A stretch of DNA of 12,096 nt from Candidatus Poribacteria bacterium (GCA_007571355.1 RKRO01000487.1:1-12096); one strand, 5' to 3'; counted from the first letter of the stretch, positions 1-8,330 are shown. Notes: generated by a model from the letters alone, not told the origin. Made by a program: numbers and translations.

Positions 1-2
1 CG

Positions 3-2462
3 GAAGTGTTGCCGGGGCAATCTGTCCATATCCCGGATGCAAACCTGCGCGCGGCCATTGGGGAGGCATTGGGTAAAAATCCAAATGCTTCTATGACAGG
101 TGCAGAAATATCAGCGTTAGAGAGACTTGATGCAGCCGGTAGGGGCATTCAAGATTTAACAGGGCTCCAGTCAGCCATCAACCTGCGATGGCTCTCCGTC
201 TCAGACAATCAAATCACCGATCTGTCGCCAATCGCGAGTTTACCCCATCTGCGCGCCCTCTGGTTCGCCAATAATTATACGCTCTCTGATTTATCGCCGT
301 TGAAGGATCTCATAAACCTCACTGAACTAATGTTTGAGCGCGCGCCAATATCTGATTCTGATCTGGAGCAACTTGCAGGCTTAACCAATCTTGAGCGGTT
401 AGAATTTTCTTCGAAACACGTCTCTGACTTATCCATACTGAAGAATTTCACAAATCTCACACGTTTGTGGGTAAATTGGACGCATGCCTCCGATTTATCG
501 CCACTTGCAGGCTTAACCAACCTGAAACATATTACAATGTGGGGCAACGATTTCGTGTCCGATTTATCCCCTCTTGCAGGACTCATACAACTGGAACGCT
601 TAGATATATGTGGCTCAAACATATCAGACCTCACCCCCATAGCAGGCTTAACAGGTTTGGATCGTCTTGAGTTTGCCGGTAACAAGATCTCGGATATATC
701 TCCCTTAGCCGGCTTAACACAGCTAACACGTGTAAGACTGCCGGATAACAACATTTCAGACGTATCACCGCTTGCAGGCTTAGCAGATATGAGACAACTA
801 CATCTTCATAATAACAACATAACTGACTTTTCACCGCTGGATGGCATGCGTGAGAAAATAGAATTCATTTGGCACGGCAATCCAGGGTTCCCAGAAGGAG
901 GTCCAAAAATAGAGGGCCCATGGTTATGGGTCAATTTCCCAGACCTGTCCGCCCGCGGACAGACAGACTCCCTCTCCGTAGCAAGTGGGGGGACCCTCAC
1001 AGAAGTGGAGGTGGCTACCCACGGTGCGACGGCAGGAGAATCTGTTGGCAGCAGCGTCTGGACATCTCACAAACTCCTCCCAATAGGGCGGATTGCAGAG
1101 ATCGAGACGCTTGCAGATGTCCTGAACGTTCCATCCGTGAATGAGGACGATGGCGTGCTCTACGGTTCTGTGTCTGTATACGCACCCCAAGAACAGACAA
1201 CAGTGCTGTATGTCGGAGGCGAAGGTATCCTTAGCGTGTGGCTCAATGGAACTTTCGTCTATTTATCTCCGGGTGGTGGTGGGCGGACTGATTCATACGA
1301 CAGTCTTGTACCGGTTACGCTTCAGGCAGGGAAAAATGTTTTGTTAATTAAGAACATAAGCCTCGGGAAAGCATTTGTTGGGTTTGAACCCGGCACAGAA
1401 TACACGGTGGCTACCTCGGGCATCGGAGCCAGTCTCCCTGAAACAGCCATCCACATAGACGATACGTTCACTATCGATTTGAACGCAGAAAGTATCCCTA
1501 ATCTTGCAGGGTGGCAATTGGATATTACGTTTGATCCTGCAGTGCTTGAAGCAGTTGAAGTGAGTGAGGGCGATTTTCTAAAGGGTGATGGCGGCACAAC
1601 TTTCTTTCAAAAAGGCACTCTGAATAACCACACCGGTGAGATTATAGGTGTCCAAGCTGCCCGGCTCAGCGGCGGTGCGGTCAGCGGCACCGGTCCCTTG
1701 CTTTCTATCTCTTTTCGGGCAAAGGCAGCAGGACATACCCAATTAACGCTCTCGAATGTCCAAGTGGGGGATCCTGGGGGTGTGCCAATCTCTGTGTTTG
1801 CCTACGGGCCTGACCTTACTGTTCATGGGCGTTTGGCAACCGGCGATATAAATAGAGATGGGCAGGTGAGTATTCTGGATCTGATATTGGTTGCGCAACG
1901 ATTCGGAGAGTCCGTGCCAGGGGATTCTTCTATAGATATAAATAGCGATGGGACAATTAACATCTTAGACCTGATCTTGATATCCCAACGTCTGGGCGAA
2001 ACCACTGCTGCGGCACCTTCGCTTGTTGCCGTGGAAAATGCAGAAGCACTCAATCCTGCCGTGGTCCAAACTTGGATCTCGCAGGCACAACTAACAGATG
2101 ATGGGTCGCTTGCGTTCCGCGAGGGGATTGCGAAACTCCAGGCACTGTTGGAGTCTTTGACGGTTCCTGATCAAACGGCGTTGCTTGCGAACTATCCGAA
2201 CCCGTTCAACCCGGAGACGTGGATCCCGTATCAGTTGTCAACCCCTGCAGATGTTACCTTGCATATTTATACGGCAAGTGGTCTCTTGGTTCGGACGTTG
2301 GATGTAGGACATCAGACTGCGGGGGCGTATCAGAGTCGGAGCCGTGCGGCGTATTGGGATGGCAGGAATGCCGTGGGTGAACCCGTGGCGAGCGGTGTCT
2401 ATTTCTATACCTTGACAGCGGGGGACTTCACGGCAACTCGGAAAATGTTGATCAGGAAGTGA
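3..2462 (+). CDS. LRR-cohesin-dockerin surface protein with FlgD-like C-terminal tail (5' partial)
   Basis: This is a large secreted or surface protein, probably for adhesion or protein-protein contact. The frame is open to the window edge. The GTG at 6 has no ribosome site or signal peptide, so the true start lies upstream. Residues below are numbered from the codon at 6. About eleven leucine-rich repeats of the DLSPLAGLTNL type (roughly 22 residues each) span 48-292. A beta-rich segment at about 320-475 has a WLNGTFVY...LQAGKNVLLIKN pattern like PA14 or sugar-binding jelly rolls. A cohesin-like domain covers about 482-610. A type I dockerin at 613-665 has two calcium loops, D614-N616-D618-D625 and D644-N646-D648-D655. 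A FlgD/T9SS-like Ig tail runs from 726 to 818 and starts LLANYPNPFNPETW. Cohesin and dockerin in one chain suggest self-association or assembly with similar proteins; this is inference. The domain calls rest on motif recognition. The stop is TGA at 2460-2462. Confidence 0.9.
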   Translation, partial: EVLPGQSVHIPDANLRAAIGEALGKNPNASMTGAEISALERLDAAGRGIQDLTGLQSAINLRWLSVSDNQITDLSPIASLPHLRALWFANNYTLSDLSPLKDLINLTELMFERAPISDSDLEQLAGLTNLERLEFSSKHVSDLSILKNFTNLTRLWVNWTHASDLSPLAGLTNLKHITMWGNDFVSDLSPLAGLIQLERLDICGSNISDLTPIAGLTGLDRLEFAGNKISDISPLAGLTQLTRVRLPDNNISDVSPLAGLADMRQLHLHNNNITDFSPLDGMREKIEFIWHGNPGFPEGGPKIEGPWLWVNFPDLSARGQTDSLSVASGGTLTEVEVATHGATAGESVGSSVWTSHKLLPIGRIAEIETLADVLNVPSVNEDDGVLYGSVSVYAPQEQTTVLYVGGEGILSVWLNGTFVYLSPGGGGRTDSYDSLVPVTLQAGKNVLLIKNISLGKAFVGFEPGTEYTVATSGIGASLPETAIHIDDTFTIDLNAESIPNLAGWQLDITFDPAVLEAVEVSEGDFLKGDGGTTFFQKGTLNNHTGEIIGVQAARLSGGAVSGTGPLLSISFRAKAAGHTQLTLSNVQVGDPGGVPISVFAYGPDLTVHGRLATGDINRDGQVSILDLILVAQRFGESVPGDSSIDINSDGTINILDLILISQRLGETTAAAPSLVAVENAEALNPAVVQTWISQAQLTDDGSLAFREGIAKLQALLESLTVPDQTALLANYPNPFNPETWIPYQLSTPADVTLHIYTASGLLVRTLDVGHQTAGAYQSRSRAAYWDGRNAVGEPVASGVYFYTLTAGDFTATRKMLIRK

Positions 2463-2586
2463 ATCCGGAGGTGAGAAAGAGGTGAATTCTGGAAATAAGT
2501 AACCTTTTTCGGCCTCGGATAGGCGAGGTGTCCTTACGTCTTGCTGATGGACAATGGCAAAACATTCTAAAATCTACCCTAAAGAG

Positions 2587-2592
2587 TGGAGG
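2587..2592 (+). promoter_or_regulatory. Shine-Dalgarno site setting the start of the propeller gene
   Basis: The sequence TGGAGG lies 6 nt before the ATG at 2599. This favours 2599 over the in-frame ATG at 2554, which has no comparable site and would put 15 polar residues before the signal peptide. Confidence 0.7.
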
Positions 2593-2598
2593 CTCATC

Positions 2599-3876
2599 AT
2601 GCAGAAACATGCTTTAAAAAATGTGTTAATATTCTTACTTGCGATGTTTACCCTTGTCGGGTCACTATCTGCTGGCAATTGGCAACAGTGGCGCGGCGCA
2701 CACAACGACGGGATTAGCCATGAAACCGATATCCCTATTCAGTGGAGTCAAACTGAAAATGTCAAATGGCGTTTACCGCTCCCCGGCGAAGCCGCCTCTA
2801 CGCCTGTCATCTGGGAAGATAAGATTTTTCTTACCTCAGCTGAAGGGAATGCTCTCGTCTTAATGTGTATCAGCACTGAGGGTGAAGAACTCTGGAAACG
2901 CACTTTAGGACATGGCAACAGAAGTGTCCGCGGCGGTGAAGGCAATTCTGCAGCACCTTCGCCCGTAACGGATGGCGAACACGTCTGGGCATTTCTCGGA
3001 ACCGGAGATCTCGCCTGCTACGATTTTGATGGCAATCAGGTCTGGCACACCAACCTCGCTGACCGTTACGGCGAATTTAACCTCTACTTCGTTATGTCGA
3101 CGACCCCACTGCTTGACCAGGATCGCCTCTATTTCCAACTTATTCACAGCAACGCATGGGTCGTCCTTGCACTTGATAAAATGACCGGTAAGGAGATCTG
3201 GAAACATAACAGAGATAGCGATGCAGTCTCTGAATCTGAACAGGCGTATACCTCCCCAATTCTCTACCGGGATGCTGATCGTGAATACCTTGTTGTCCAT
3301 GGTGCCGATTATGTGACCGCCCACAGTTTGGCAGATGGCAGTGAGATCTGGCGGTGCGGCGGTTTGAATCCAAAAGCGAATTATAACGACTTCCTCCGAT
3401 TTGTCGCTTCTCCCGTTGCAACAGAAGGGCTTATTGTCGTCCCTTCCGCGAAAAATGGACCCGTTTTAGGCATCAATCCAGCCGCGACTCAGAGCGATCT
3501 AACGGACAGCGAGTGGCAAATATGGAAACGCCAGCAAGGTACCCCTGATGTTCCCTCGCCGCTTATTCACGACGGTTTGGTTTATCTCTGTCGGGAAAAC
3601 GGCGACCTGATATGTCTTGATGCCAAAACTGGAGAGCAATTCTATAGAGAACGAACGCATCGGCACCGGCATCGCGCCTCACCCGTCTATGCAAATGGAC
3701 ATATCTATCTGACCGCTCGCGACGGTGTAATTACGGTTGTTAAAGCCGGACGTCAGTTTGACATAGTCGCCAGCAATGCCATGGGTGAAGTGATCGCTGC
3801 GTCTCCGGCTATCGCAAACGGCACCCTCTATCTCCGGAGTTATCAGGCACTTTATGCTATCGGTGCTCAGAAATGA
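2599..3876 (+). CDS. exported PQQ-like beta-propeller repeat protein
   Basis: The 425-residue protein starts at ATG 2599, chosen for its Shine-Dalgarno site and because it opens directly with a signal peptide. That peptide has basic K3 and K7, a hydrophobic core at residues 9-21, and likely cleavage after S-L-S-A25. The mature part starts with WQQWRG...DGIS, common in the pyrrolo-quinoline-quinone-like/BamB-like propellers of Planctomycetes and relatives. Repeated beta-blade motifs follow: STPVIWEDKIFLTS, LACYDFDGNQVWHTNL, VLALDKMTGKEIWKH, LICLDAKTGEQFYRE, ASPAIANGTLYLRS. The family often acts as a scaffold or as part of periplasmic enzyme complexes. No dehydrogenase domain or cofactor signature is visible, so binding of PQQ itself is not implied. 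The stop overlaps the next start by ATGA, so it is probably co-translated with the Mrp ATPase. That pairing of an exported protein with a cytosolic one is not explained by family knowledge. Confidence 0.88.
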   Translation: MQKHALKNVLIFLLAMFTLVGSLSAGNWQQWRGAHNDGISHETDIPIQWSQTENVKWRLPLPGEAASTPVIWEDKIFLTSAEGNALVLMCISTEGEELWKRTLGHGNRSVRGGEGNSAAPSPVTDGEHVWAFLGTGDLACYDFDGNQVWHTNLADRYGEFNLYFVMSTTPLLDQDRLYFQLIHSNAWVVLALDKMTGKEIWKHNRDSDAVSESEQAYTSPILYRDADREYLVVHGADYVTAHSLADGSEIWRCGGLNPKANYNDFLRFVASPVATEGLIVVPSAKNGPVLGINPAATQSDLTDSEWQIWKRQQGTPDVPSPLIHDGLVYLCRENGDLICLDAKTGEQFYRERTHRHRHRASPVYANGHIYLTARDGVITVVKAGRQFDIVASNAMGEVIAASPAIANGTLYLRSYQALYAIGAQK

Positions 3877-4790
3877 AAAGTTACACCGATTTGCCGAGCG
3901 ATGCCGGTTCCAATATTATCGGGCAGGTCACAGCGCAAGCAACCCGACTCCAGAAACGCCTCGCCTCTGTCAAACAGACTGTGGCGATCATGAGCGGCAA
4001 GGGGGGAGTCGGGAAGAGTTCACTCACCGCGAATCTTGCTACTGCACTCACGGTGAAAGGAAATACTGTTGGAGTCGTTGACGCGGACATCAACGGCCCG
4101 ACGCTTGCGAAGATGATGGGGGTTCGGAACGCGACGCTGGAATACACGCCTGCTGGGGTTAAACCCGCGATGACCGCACTCGGCACTAAACTGATCTCTA
4201 TGGATCTCCTCTTGGCTGAAGACGATGCCCCCGTCCTCTGGAATGCCCATTCACAAAAAGATGCGTTCACATGGCGCAGCACAATGGAGGTCGGTGCCCT
4301 CCGGGAATTTATCGCCGATACTGAATGGGGCAATTTGGATTATCTTCTATTAGATCTACCACCCGGGACAGATCGACTTCCAAATGTGGTAGAACTTATT
4401 CCGAATCTCGGGGGTATCGTCGTTGTGACAATTCCCTCTGAAGTTTCGCAATTGATCGTCAAAAAATCGGTGACCATGGCGAGAGATATTCTCAAAGTCC
4501 CGATCATCGGTGTTGTCGAAAATATGGCGTTCTATGTATGTCAGCACTGTGGCGAGGAAGAACCCCTCTTTTCCGCAGATAAAACGCCTCATAAAGCATT
4601 CCAGCAGACCGTTCTGGGCAGTATCCCCTTTGATCCGAAGCTTGCACGCTCCAACGATAACGGAACGCCTTATGTTGACAGGTACCCAGATGCTCCCGCA
4701 AGTCAAGCACTCATGCAAGTCGCTGAAAAAATCCAAGACTTTTTTTCTGATTCCCCCCTGATAAGGGGGGTAGGGGGGTTGCCTTCCTAA
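3873..4790 (+). CDS. mrp: Mrp/NBP35-family P-loop ATPase, iron-sulfur carrier
   Basis: This 305-residue cytosolic SIMIBI-class ATPase belongs to the family (Mrp/ApbC/NBP35/Ind1) that binds a bridging 4Fe-4S cluster in a dimer and passes it to apo-proteins. The deviant Walker A motif GKGGVGKS is at residues 42-49, with the family sequence VVDADINGPT downstream. The Walker B region DYLLLDLPPGT is at 156-166. The cluster-binding C223-Q-H-C226 lies in FYVCQHCGEE. The first 39 residues do not contain the MIP18/DUF59 domain that some family members have, so this is the short form. The start overlaps the propeller gene by ATGA and lacks a strong ribosome site of its own, which suggests translational coupling. 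The last 14 residues (292-305, SDSPLIRGVGGLPS) and the TAA stop are encoded by a GC-rich repeat element that has invaded the 3' end. The native C-terminus is therefore probably altered or lost. The catalytic core looks intact. Confidence 0.92.
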   Translation: MKSYTDLPSDAGSNIIGQVTAQATRLQKRLASVKQTVAIMSGKGGVGKSSLTANLATALTVKGNTVGVVDADINGPTLAKMMGVRNATLEYTPAGVKPAMTALGTKLISMDLLLAEDDAPVLWNAHSQKDAFTWRSTMEVGALREFIADTEWGNLDYLLLDLPPGTDRLPNVVELIPNLGGIVVVTIPSEVSQLIVKKSVTMARDILKVPIIGVVENMAFYVCQHCGEEEPLFSADKTPHKAFQQTVLGSIPFDPKLARSNDNGTPYVDRYPDAPASQALMQVAEKIQDFFSDSPLIRGVGGLPS

Positions 4791-4854
4791 ATCTGATTCC
4801 CCCTGATAAGGGGGGTAGGGGGTTTGCCTTCCTTTATTTGATGATTTTACGATA
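4747..4854 (+). repeat. partial MITE-like element with doubled C/G-hairpin core, overlapping the end of mrp
   Basis: Two tandem copies of the core (4747-4792 and 4793-4834) each contain a C5-6 TGATAA G6 hairpin, then a TA, a second G-run and a TTGCCTTCCT-like end. The second copy is followed by the right terminus GATTTTACGATA at 4843-4854, identical to the right ends of the elements at 9523-9534 and 9634-9645. No left terminus is visible, so this copy is truncated or rearranged at the mrp side. The first core is translated as the C-terminal tail of Mrp and supplies its stop codon. Confidence 0.8.
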
Positions 4855-4897
4855 AGTCCCGAACCCGCCTCAAAAAACCGCAAGGAAACTTAAAACA

Positions 4898-5428
4898 ATG
4901 AAATTTCTATGTACAGATTGCGACACAGCGATGAAGTTTAAAGACGTGACCCGACCTGAACAAGGCTCTGTAACAGCACTTTTTGAATGCCCTGATTGCT
5001 TTACAGAGATCGCCATGTACCTCAATCCGTCGGAGACCCAGATGCTGAAATCCTTAGACCTTAAACTCGGCGGTACTAACGAAGCCGCGCAACCGATGCA
5101 GCTGGTCCGTTCACAATTAGAGACGGCAAAGGGCGAATCGATGTCTAATCTGTTTTCGTCGGAAACCAGTTCAGACGAGACGACGGAAGGCGGCAAATGT
5201 CCCTTTACGGGTGTTATCTCAGAGGCATTTCAGGAAGACGCAACGCCAATCGAACCGGAGGGGCCAACCTGGACAGCCGAGGCTCTTGAACGTTTGGATC
5301 GGATTCCCGCTTTTGTGCGCCCTATGGCAAAAATGGGCATCGAAAGTTTCGCCAAAGACAACGGACATGATGAGATTACAGGCGAAGTTATGGATGCCGC
5401 CCGCGGCAATTTCCCTGCCCAGTTCTGA
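4898..5428 (+). CDS. zinc-ribbon-like / PCP_red domain protein
   Basis: This 176-residue, probably cytosolic protein starts at ATG 4898 with AAGGA at 4882-4886. The N-terminus carries two Cys pairs, C5-T-D-C8 and C31-P-D-C34, spaced like a zinc ribbon or rubredoxin-type metal site. A polar linker holds a further G-G-K-C101-P-F-T-G. Residues 125-169 (WTAEALERLDRIPAFVRPM...GIESFA...EITGEVMDAAR) match the small PCP_red domain, known as the C-terminal piece of the light-independent protochlorophyllide reductase B subunit (ChlB/BchB) and from stand-alone proteins in non-phototrophs. No chlorophyll gene is seen here, so a protochlorophyllide role is unlikely. Being 107 nt downstream of an Fe-S carrier, with the repeat element between, suggests a metal or Fe-S role; that is inference. 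The exact function is unknown. Confidence 0.82.
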   Translation: MKFLCTDCDTAMKFKDVTRPEQGSVTALFECPDCFTEIAMYLNPSETQMLKSLDLKLGGTNEAAQPMQLVRSQLETAKGESMSNLFSSETSSDETTEGGKCPFTGVISEAFQEDATPIEPEGPTWTAEALERLDRIPAFVRPMAKMGIESFAKDNGHDEITGEVMDAARGNFPAQF

Positions 5429-5461
5429 AGTCGTCAATAATGTGTTATTTTTGGGGCAGGG
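5413..5461 (+). terminator. candidate hairpin at the end of the PCP_red gene
   Basis: A perfect 8-bp GC-rich stem, CCCTGCCC (5413-5420) with GGGCAGGG (5454-5461), spans the stop codon with a loop of 33 nt. A T-rich but interrupted stretch follows at 5462-5497. The long loop and broken T-tract make an intrinsic terminator only possible. Confidence 0.3.
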
Positions 5462-5518
5462 CGATTTCGTTTCGGTTTTGATTTCGATTTTCGTTTACAA
5501 GTGTTAACGTTTCTTCAC

Positions 5519-5582
5519 AGGATCGCGAGCACCGTTCGCTCTTACAGTCTTGTAGGTCGGGTAGAGTGTAGCGAAACCCGAC
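5519..5582 (+). repeat. REP-like dispersed palindrome upstream of the cytochrome-FGE gene
   Basis: The inverted repeat GTCGGGT (5556-5562) / ACCCGAC (5576-5582) encloses a 13-nt loop and lies inside a GTAGGTCGGGTAGAG...GCGAAACCCGAC sequence of the kind found as dispersed intergenic repeats in many bacteria. Just upstream, 5523-5532 reads CGCGAGCACC. The same 10 bases recur inside the other palindromic repeat near 10793-10846, so both may belong to one family of poribacterial intergenic repeats. The remaining intergenic DNA (5429-5518) shows no gene. Confidence 0.5.
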
Positions 5583-5606
5583 ACGTCCGACTATGGAGGG
5601 TATGTT

Positions 5607-8093
5607 ATGGCATCTGTAAAACACTTCGGTAAAATTGTTTGCTTATTGCTTTCTCTCATGACTTGCCACATCGCCGACGCGCAGCAACCGCTTGCGCAAC
5701 AAGCATTCACTGTCTTTGAGCAACACTGCATGGACTGCCACAGCGAATACGGTGCCTATGCCGATGCACTCGTCATTAAACATGCAGTGCTTCTGGACAC
5801 GCGCGCCGTCGTTCCAGGGCAACCCGATGCTTCTGAACTCTATGCGCGCCTCCTCAGTGATACAGCTGCTATAGGTTCACAGATGCCGTTAGGACAAGAA
5901 CCCTTGAAAGAGCAGGAAATCGCGATTATCCGACGTTGGATAGCCGCAGGTGCCCCAGACTGGACAGATATTCCGAAACCGGAACGTCGGTTCATCACCA
6001 CCGAGGCGATGCTCAACACTATCCACTCACACCTAAAATCGCTCACTGATTTTGATCGGGAATTTGCGCGTTATTTTACATTGACGCACCTCTATAACGC
6101 AGGCGCGAGAGATGACAACTTACGCGCCTATCGAAATGCGCTTTCCAAGTTAATCAATAGTCTCTCCTGGGGCAAGCGCGTACGAAAGCCAAAACCTATT
6201 GACAGTGAAGAGACAATATTTTACATTGACCTCCGGCACTACGAATGGGATAGTCAGAGCGATCCGTGGTATAAAATTGAGCAGGCGTACCCCTACGGTA
6301 TTGACTTCAACACCACAACTTACACGGCTCTGTGTCGAGAAACAGATTGTGAACTCCCGTTTATCCGGGCTGACTGGTTCATCGCGACTGCCTCCGTGCC
6401 CCCGCTCTATTATGAAATTCTCGATCTGCCGACAACAGAACAAGCGTTGGAAACGTATCTTGGCGTAAATGTCGACGCAAACATTAAAAACGCCCCGGGG
6501 CTCCGTGTCGTGCGCGCCGGTTTCAACGAGTCGGGTGTCTCAAGAAACAACCGTGTCGTTGAGCGTCACGAATCTCGGTACGGCGCGTATTGGAAAAGTT
6601 ACGACTTCGCTGGAAATGCCGGCAAACAGAATATTTTCATGCATCCGCTCTCTTTTACGCACGATGGCGGCGAAATTATTTTCAATCTGCCGAACGGGTT
6701 GCAAGCCTACTACCTCAGTACTGGTTCCGGGGCCCGACTGGATACCGCCCCCATTGAAATCGTCTCAAATGCTGGAGCGCGGGACCCCGTGGTCCGAAAC
6801 GGATTGTCGTGCATGGGCTGCCACACAGAAGGCCTAAAAACTTTTGAAGATCAGATACGCCTTGTTGTCGAGCGAACTCCGAACTTATCTGACGATAGAG
6901 CACAAGCCTTGCGTCTCTATGCCGAGAAACCAGAGATGGATATCCTTGTTCGTGAGGATGTTGCGCGCTACCGGGAAGCCCTTGAAGCCGCGGGCGGAAT
7001 CTTTGGCGGCACTGAACCCATTCAGCAACTCGTCAAACAATTTGAGGGGCCTCTGAATGCAGCGGCTGCTGCAGCGGAGGTCGGCTTGTTGACCTCCGAC
7101 TTTCGCCAAAAGATTCGTGAGAGAAGTGGGCTCCAACGCGCAGGTTTGACAGTCTTAGATGTTCCGAATGGGAGCGTCAAACGGGATGCATGGGCATCGC
7201 AATTTGGGGCGGTCATATCAGCACTGAACCTTAGGGGACAAACCGGGATGTCGGACAGAACGCCGACAGTTACCCAGCCATCAATAATTCAGAGCAGAAC
7301 GAGACAGCCAACGCCGGGGACATCACGTTCCGCCGCGAGTTCCCCCTCCACCGACATGGTGTTGATCCCCGCTGGCAGCTTTCAGATGGGAAGTACCACT
7401 GGTGAATTAGACGAAAAGCCGGTGCATACCGTCTACGTTGATGCTTTTTACATGGACACATACGAGGTAACGAACGCGCAATATAAAAAATTCATTGATG
7501 CAAACCCACAGTGGCGAAAAGACCAAATCCCGCGTGCATACCACAATGGATTTTACCTGAATCATTGGAATGGCAACACCTACCCCGTGGGTAAGGCGAA
7601 TCATCCGGTGGTGTATGTAAGTTGGTATGCGGCGATGGCGTATGCGAAATGGGCAGGCAAACGTCTGCCGACAGAGGCAGAATGGGAAAAGGCCGCACGC
7701 GGTGGACTGCGTGGTAAAAAATATCCATGGGGTGATTCTATTGATAGTAACCAGGCCAACTTCGGTAACAATGTAAAAGGCACTACAGCTGTCGGGATGT
7801 ATCCAGCGAACGGCTACGGCTTGTATGACATGGCGGGGAATGTTTGGGAGTGGTGCATAGATGAATATGACAGCGAGTTCTATGGACGTTCGCCGCGGCA
7901 AAATCCTATTTCGGGAGCAAGTATAGCGCGCGTAATAGCGAACTTCACAAGCGTTAAAATTAATCGCGTCCTGCGCGGCGGCTCCTGGAGCTGGACAGCA
8001 CAGTACGTGCGGGTCGCCAGCCGCTTCGGGAATACGCCCTCGCTTACGCTCGATAGCTACGGTTTTCGTTGTGTGAGGGCTGTATCCCCTTGA
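5607..8093 (+). CDS. exported di-haem cytochrome c / FGE-sulfatase-domain fusion protein
   Basis: The 828-residue protein starts at ATG 5607 with GGAGGG 6 nt upstream. Residues 1-25 form a signal peptide with likely cleavage at ADA25-QQ. A cytochrome c-like domain of planctomycete type follows, with haem motif C41-M-D-C-H45 and possible axial ligand M93 in SQMPLGQ. Residues about 100-390 are an unrecognised region with YIDLRHYEWDS. A second haem motif C402-M-G-C-H406 sits in NGLSCMGCHTEG. A Pro/Ser/Thr-rich linker at about 550-583 leads to an FGE/sulfatase-modifying-factor domain at 584-826. That domain has MVLIPAGSFQMGS, DTYEVTNAQY, HPVVYVSWYAAMAYAKW, RLPTEAEWEKAARGG, YPWG, NVWEWC, RGGSW (790-794) and YGFRC (C822). 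The Cys pair that does formylglycine chemistry in true FGE (CxxxxC after RGGS) is absent; the equivalent stretch reads WSWTAQYVRVASR. It is probably a periplasmic electron-transfer or ligand-binding protein, not a formylglycine maker. Confidence 0.88.
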   Translation: MASVKHFGKIVCLLLSLMTCHIADAQQPLAQQAFTVFEQHCMDCHSEYGAYADALVIKHAVLLDTRAVVPGQPDASELYARLLSDTAAIGSQMPLGQEPLKEQEIAIIRRWIAAGAPDWTDIPKPERRFITTEAMLNTIHSHLKSLTDFDREFARYFTLTHLYNAGARDDNLRAYRNALSKLINSLSWGKRVRKPKPIDSEETIFYIDLRHYEWDSQSDPWYKIEQAYPYGIDFNTTTYTALCRETDCELPFIRADWFIATASVPPLYYEILDLPTTEQALETYLGVNVDANIKNAPGLRVVRAGFNESGVSRNNRVVERHESRYGAYWKSYDFAGNAGKQNIFMHPLSFTHDGGEIIFNLPNGLQAYYLSTGSGARLDTAPIEIVSNAGARDPVVRNGLSCMGCHTEGLKTFEDQIRLVVERTPNLSDDRAQALRLYAEKPEMDILVREDVARYREALEAAGGIFGGTEPIQQLVKQFEGPLNAAAAAAEVGLLTSDFRQKIRERSGLQRAGLTVLDVPNGSVKRDAWASQFGAVISALNLRGQTGMSDRTPTVTQPSIIQSRTRQPTPGTSRSAASSPSTDMVLIPAGSFQMGSTTGELDEKPVHTVYVDAFYMDTYEVTNAQYKKFIDANPQWRKDQIPRAYHNGFYLNHWNGNTYPVGKANHPVVYVSWYAAMAYAKWAGKRLPTEAEWEKAARGGLRGKKYPWGDSIDSNQANFGNNVKGTTAVGMYPANGYGLYDMAGNVWEWCIDEYDSEFYGRSPRQNPISGASIARVIANFTSVKINRVLRGGSWSWTAQYVRVASRFGNTPSLTLDSYGFRCVRAVSP

Positions 8094-8330
8094 TTCTTTT
8101 ATGATACCCCAAGTTGCTCTCTTTCCGAGAAGACGCGTGTCGGCGAGGTTTCTAACCCTGATGTTTCGGAAGCCGAAAGCGTCCTGCTTCCCGCATTGTC
8201 CCGAAAACACACCGCCCCTAACCTCCCGCTGAAGCATAATGTATACAAACAGGCAGTCGGCATCTTCCGCACGACTCACAACGCCTACCGGAATGCAATA
8301 CGCCCCGATATAACTGTAATTTTAGCACTA

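Noticed and set aside
2513..2528. CCTCG/CGAGG hairpin as terminator of the LRR gene.
   Set aside because: The stem is only 5 bp, the T-run lies upstream of it, and no T-tract follows on either strand.
4764..4827. Possible G-quadruplex from four G5-6 runs in the doubled core.
   Set aside because: Equal C-runs beside the G-runs favour simple hairpins, and the middle loop would be over 30 nt.
4356..4883. A 175-residue minus-strand open frame across the end of mrp and the repeat.
   Set aside because: It is antisense to mrp and reads repeat cores as PPYPPYQG; no start signal or domain.
7407..8279. A 290-residue minus-strand open frame overlapping the FGE domain.
   Set aside because: It overlaps a strongly supported gene for most of its length, shows no recognisable domain, and its codons look like a shadow.
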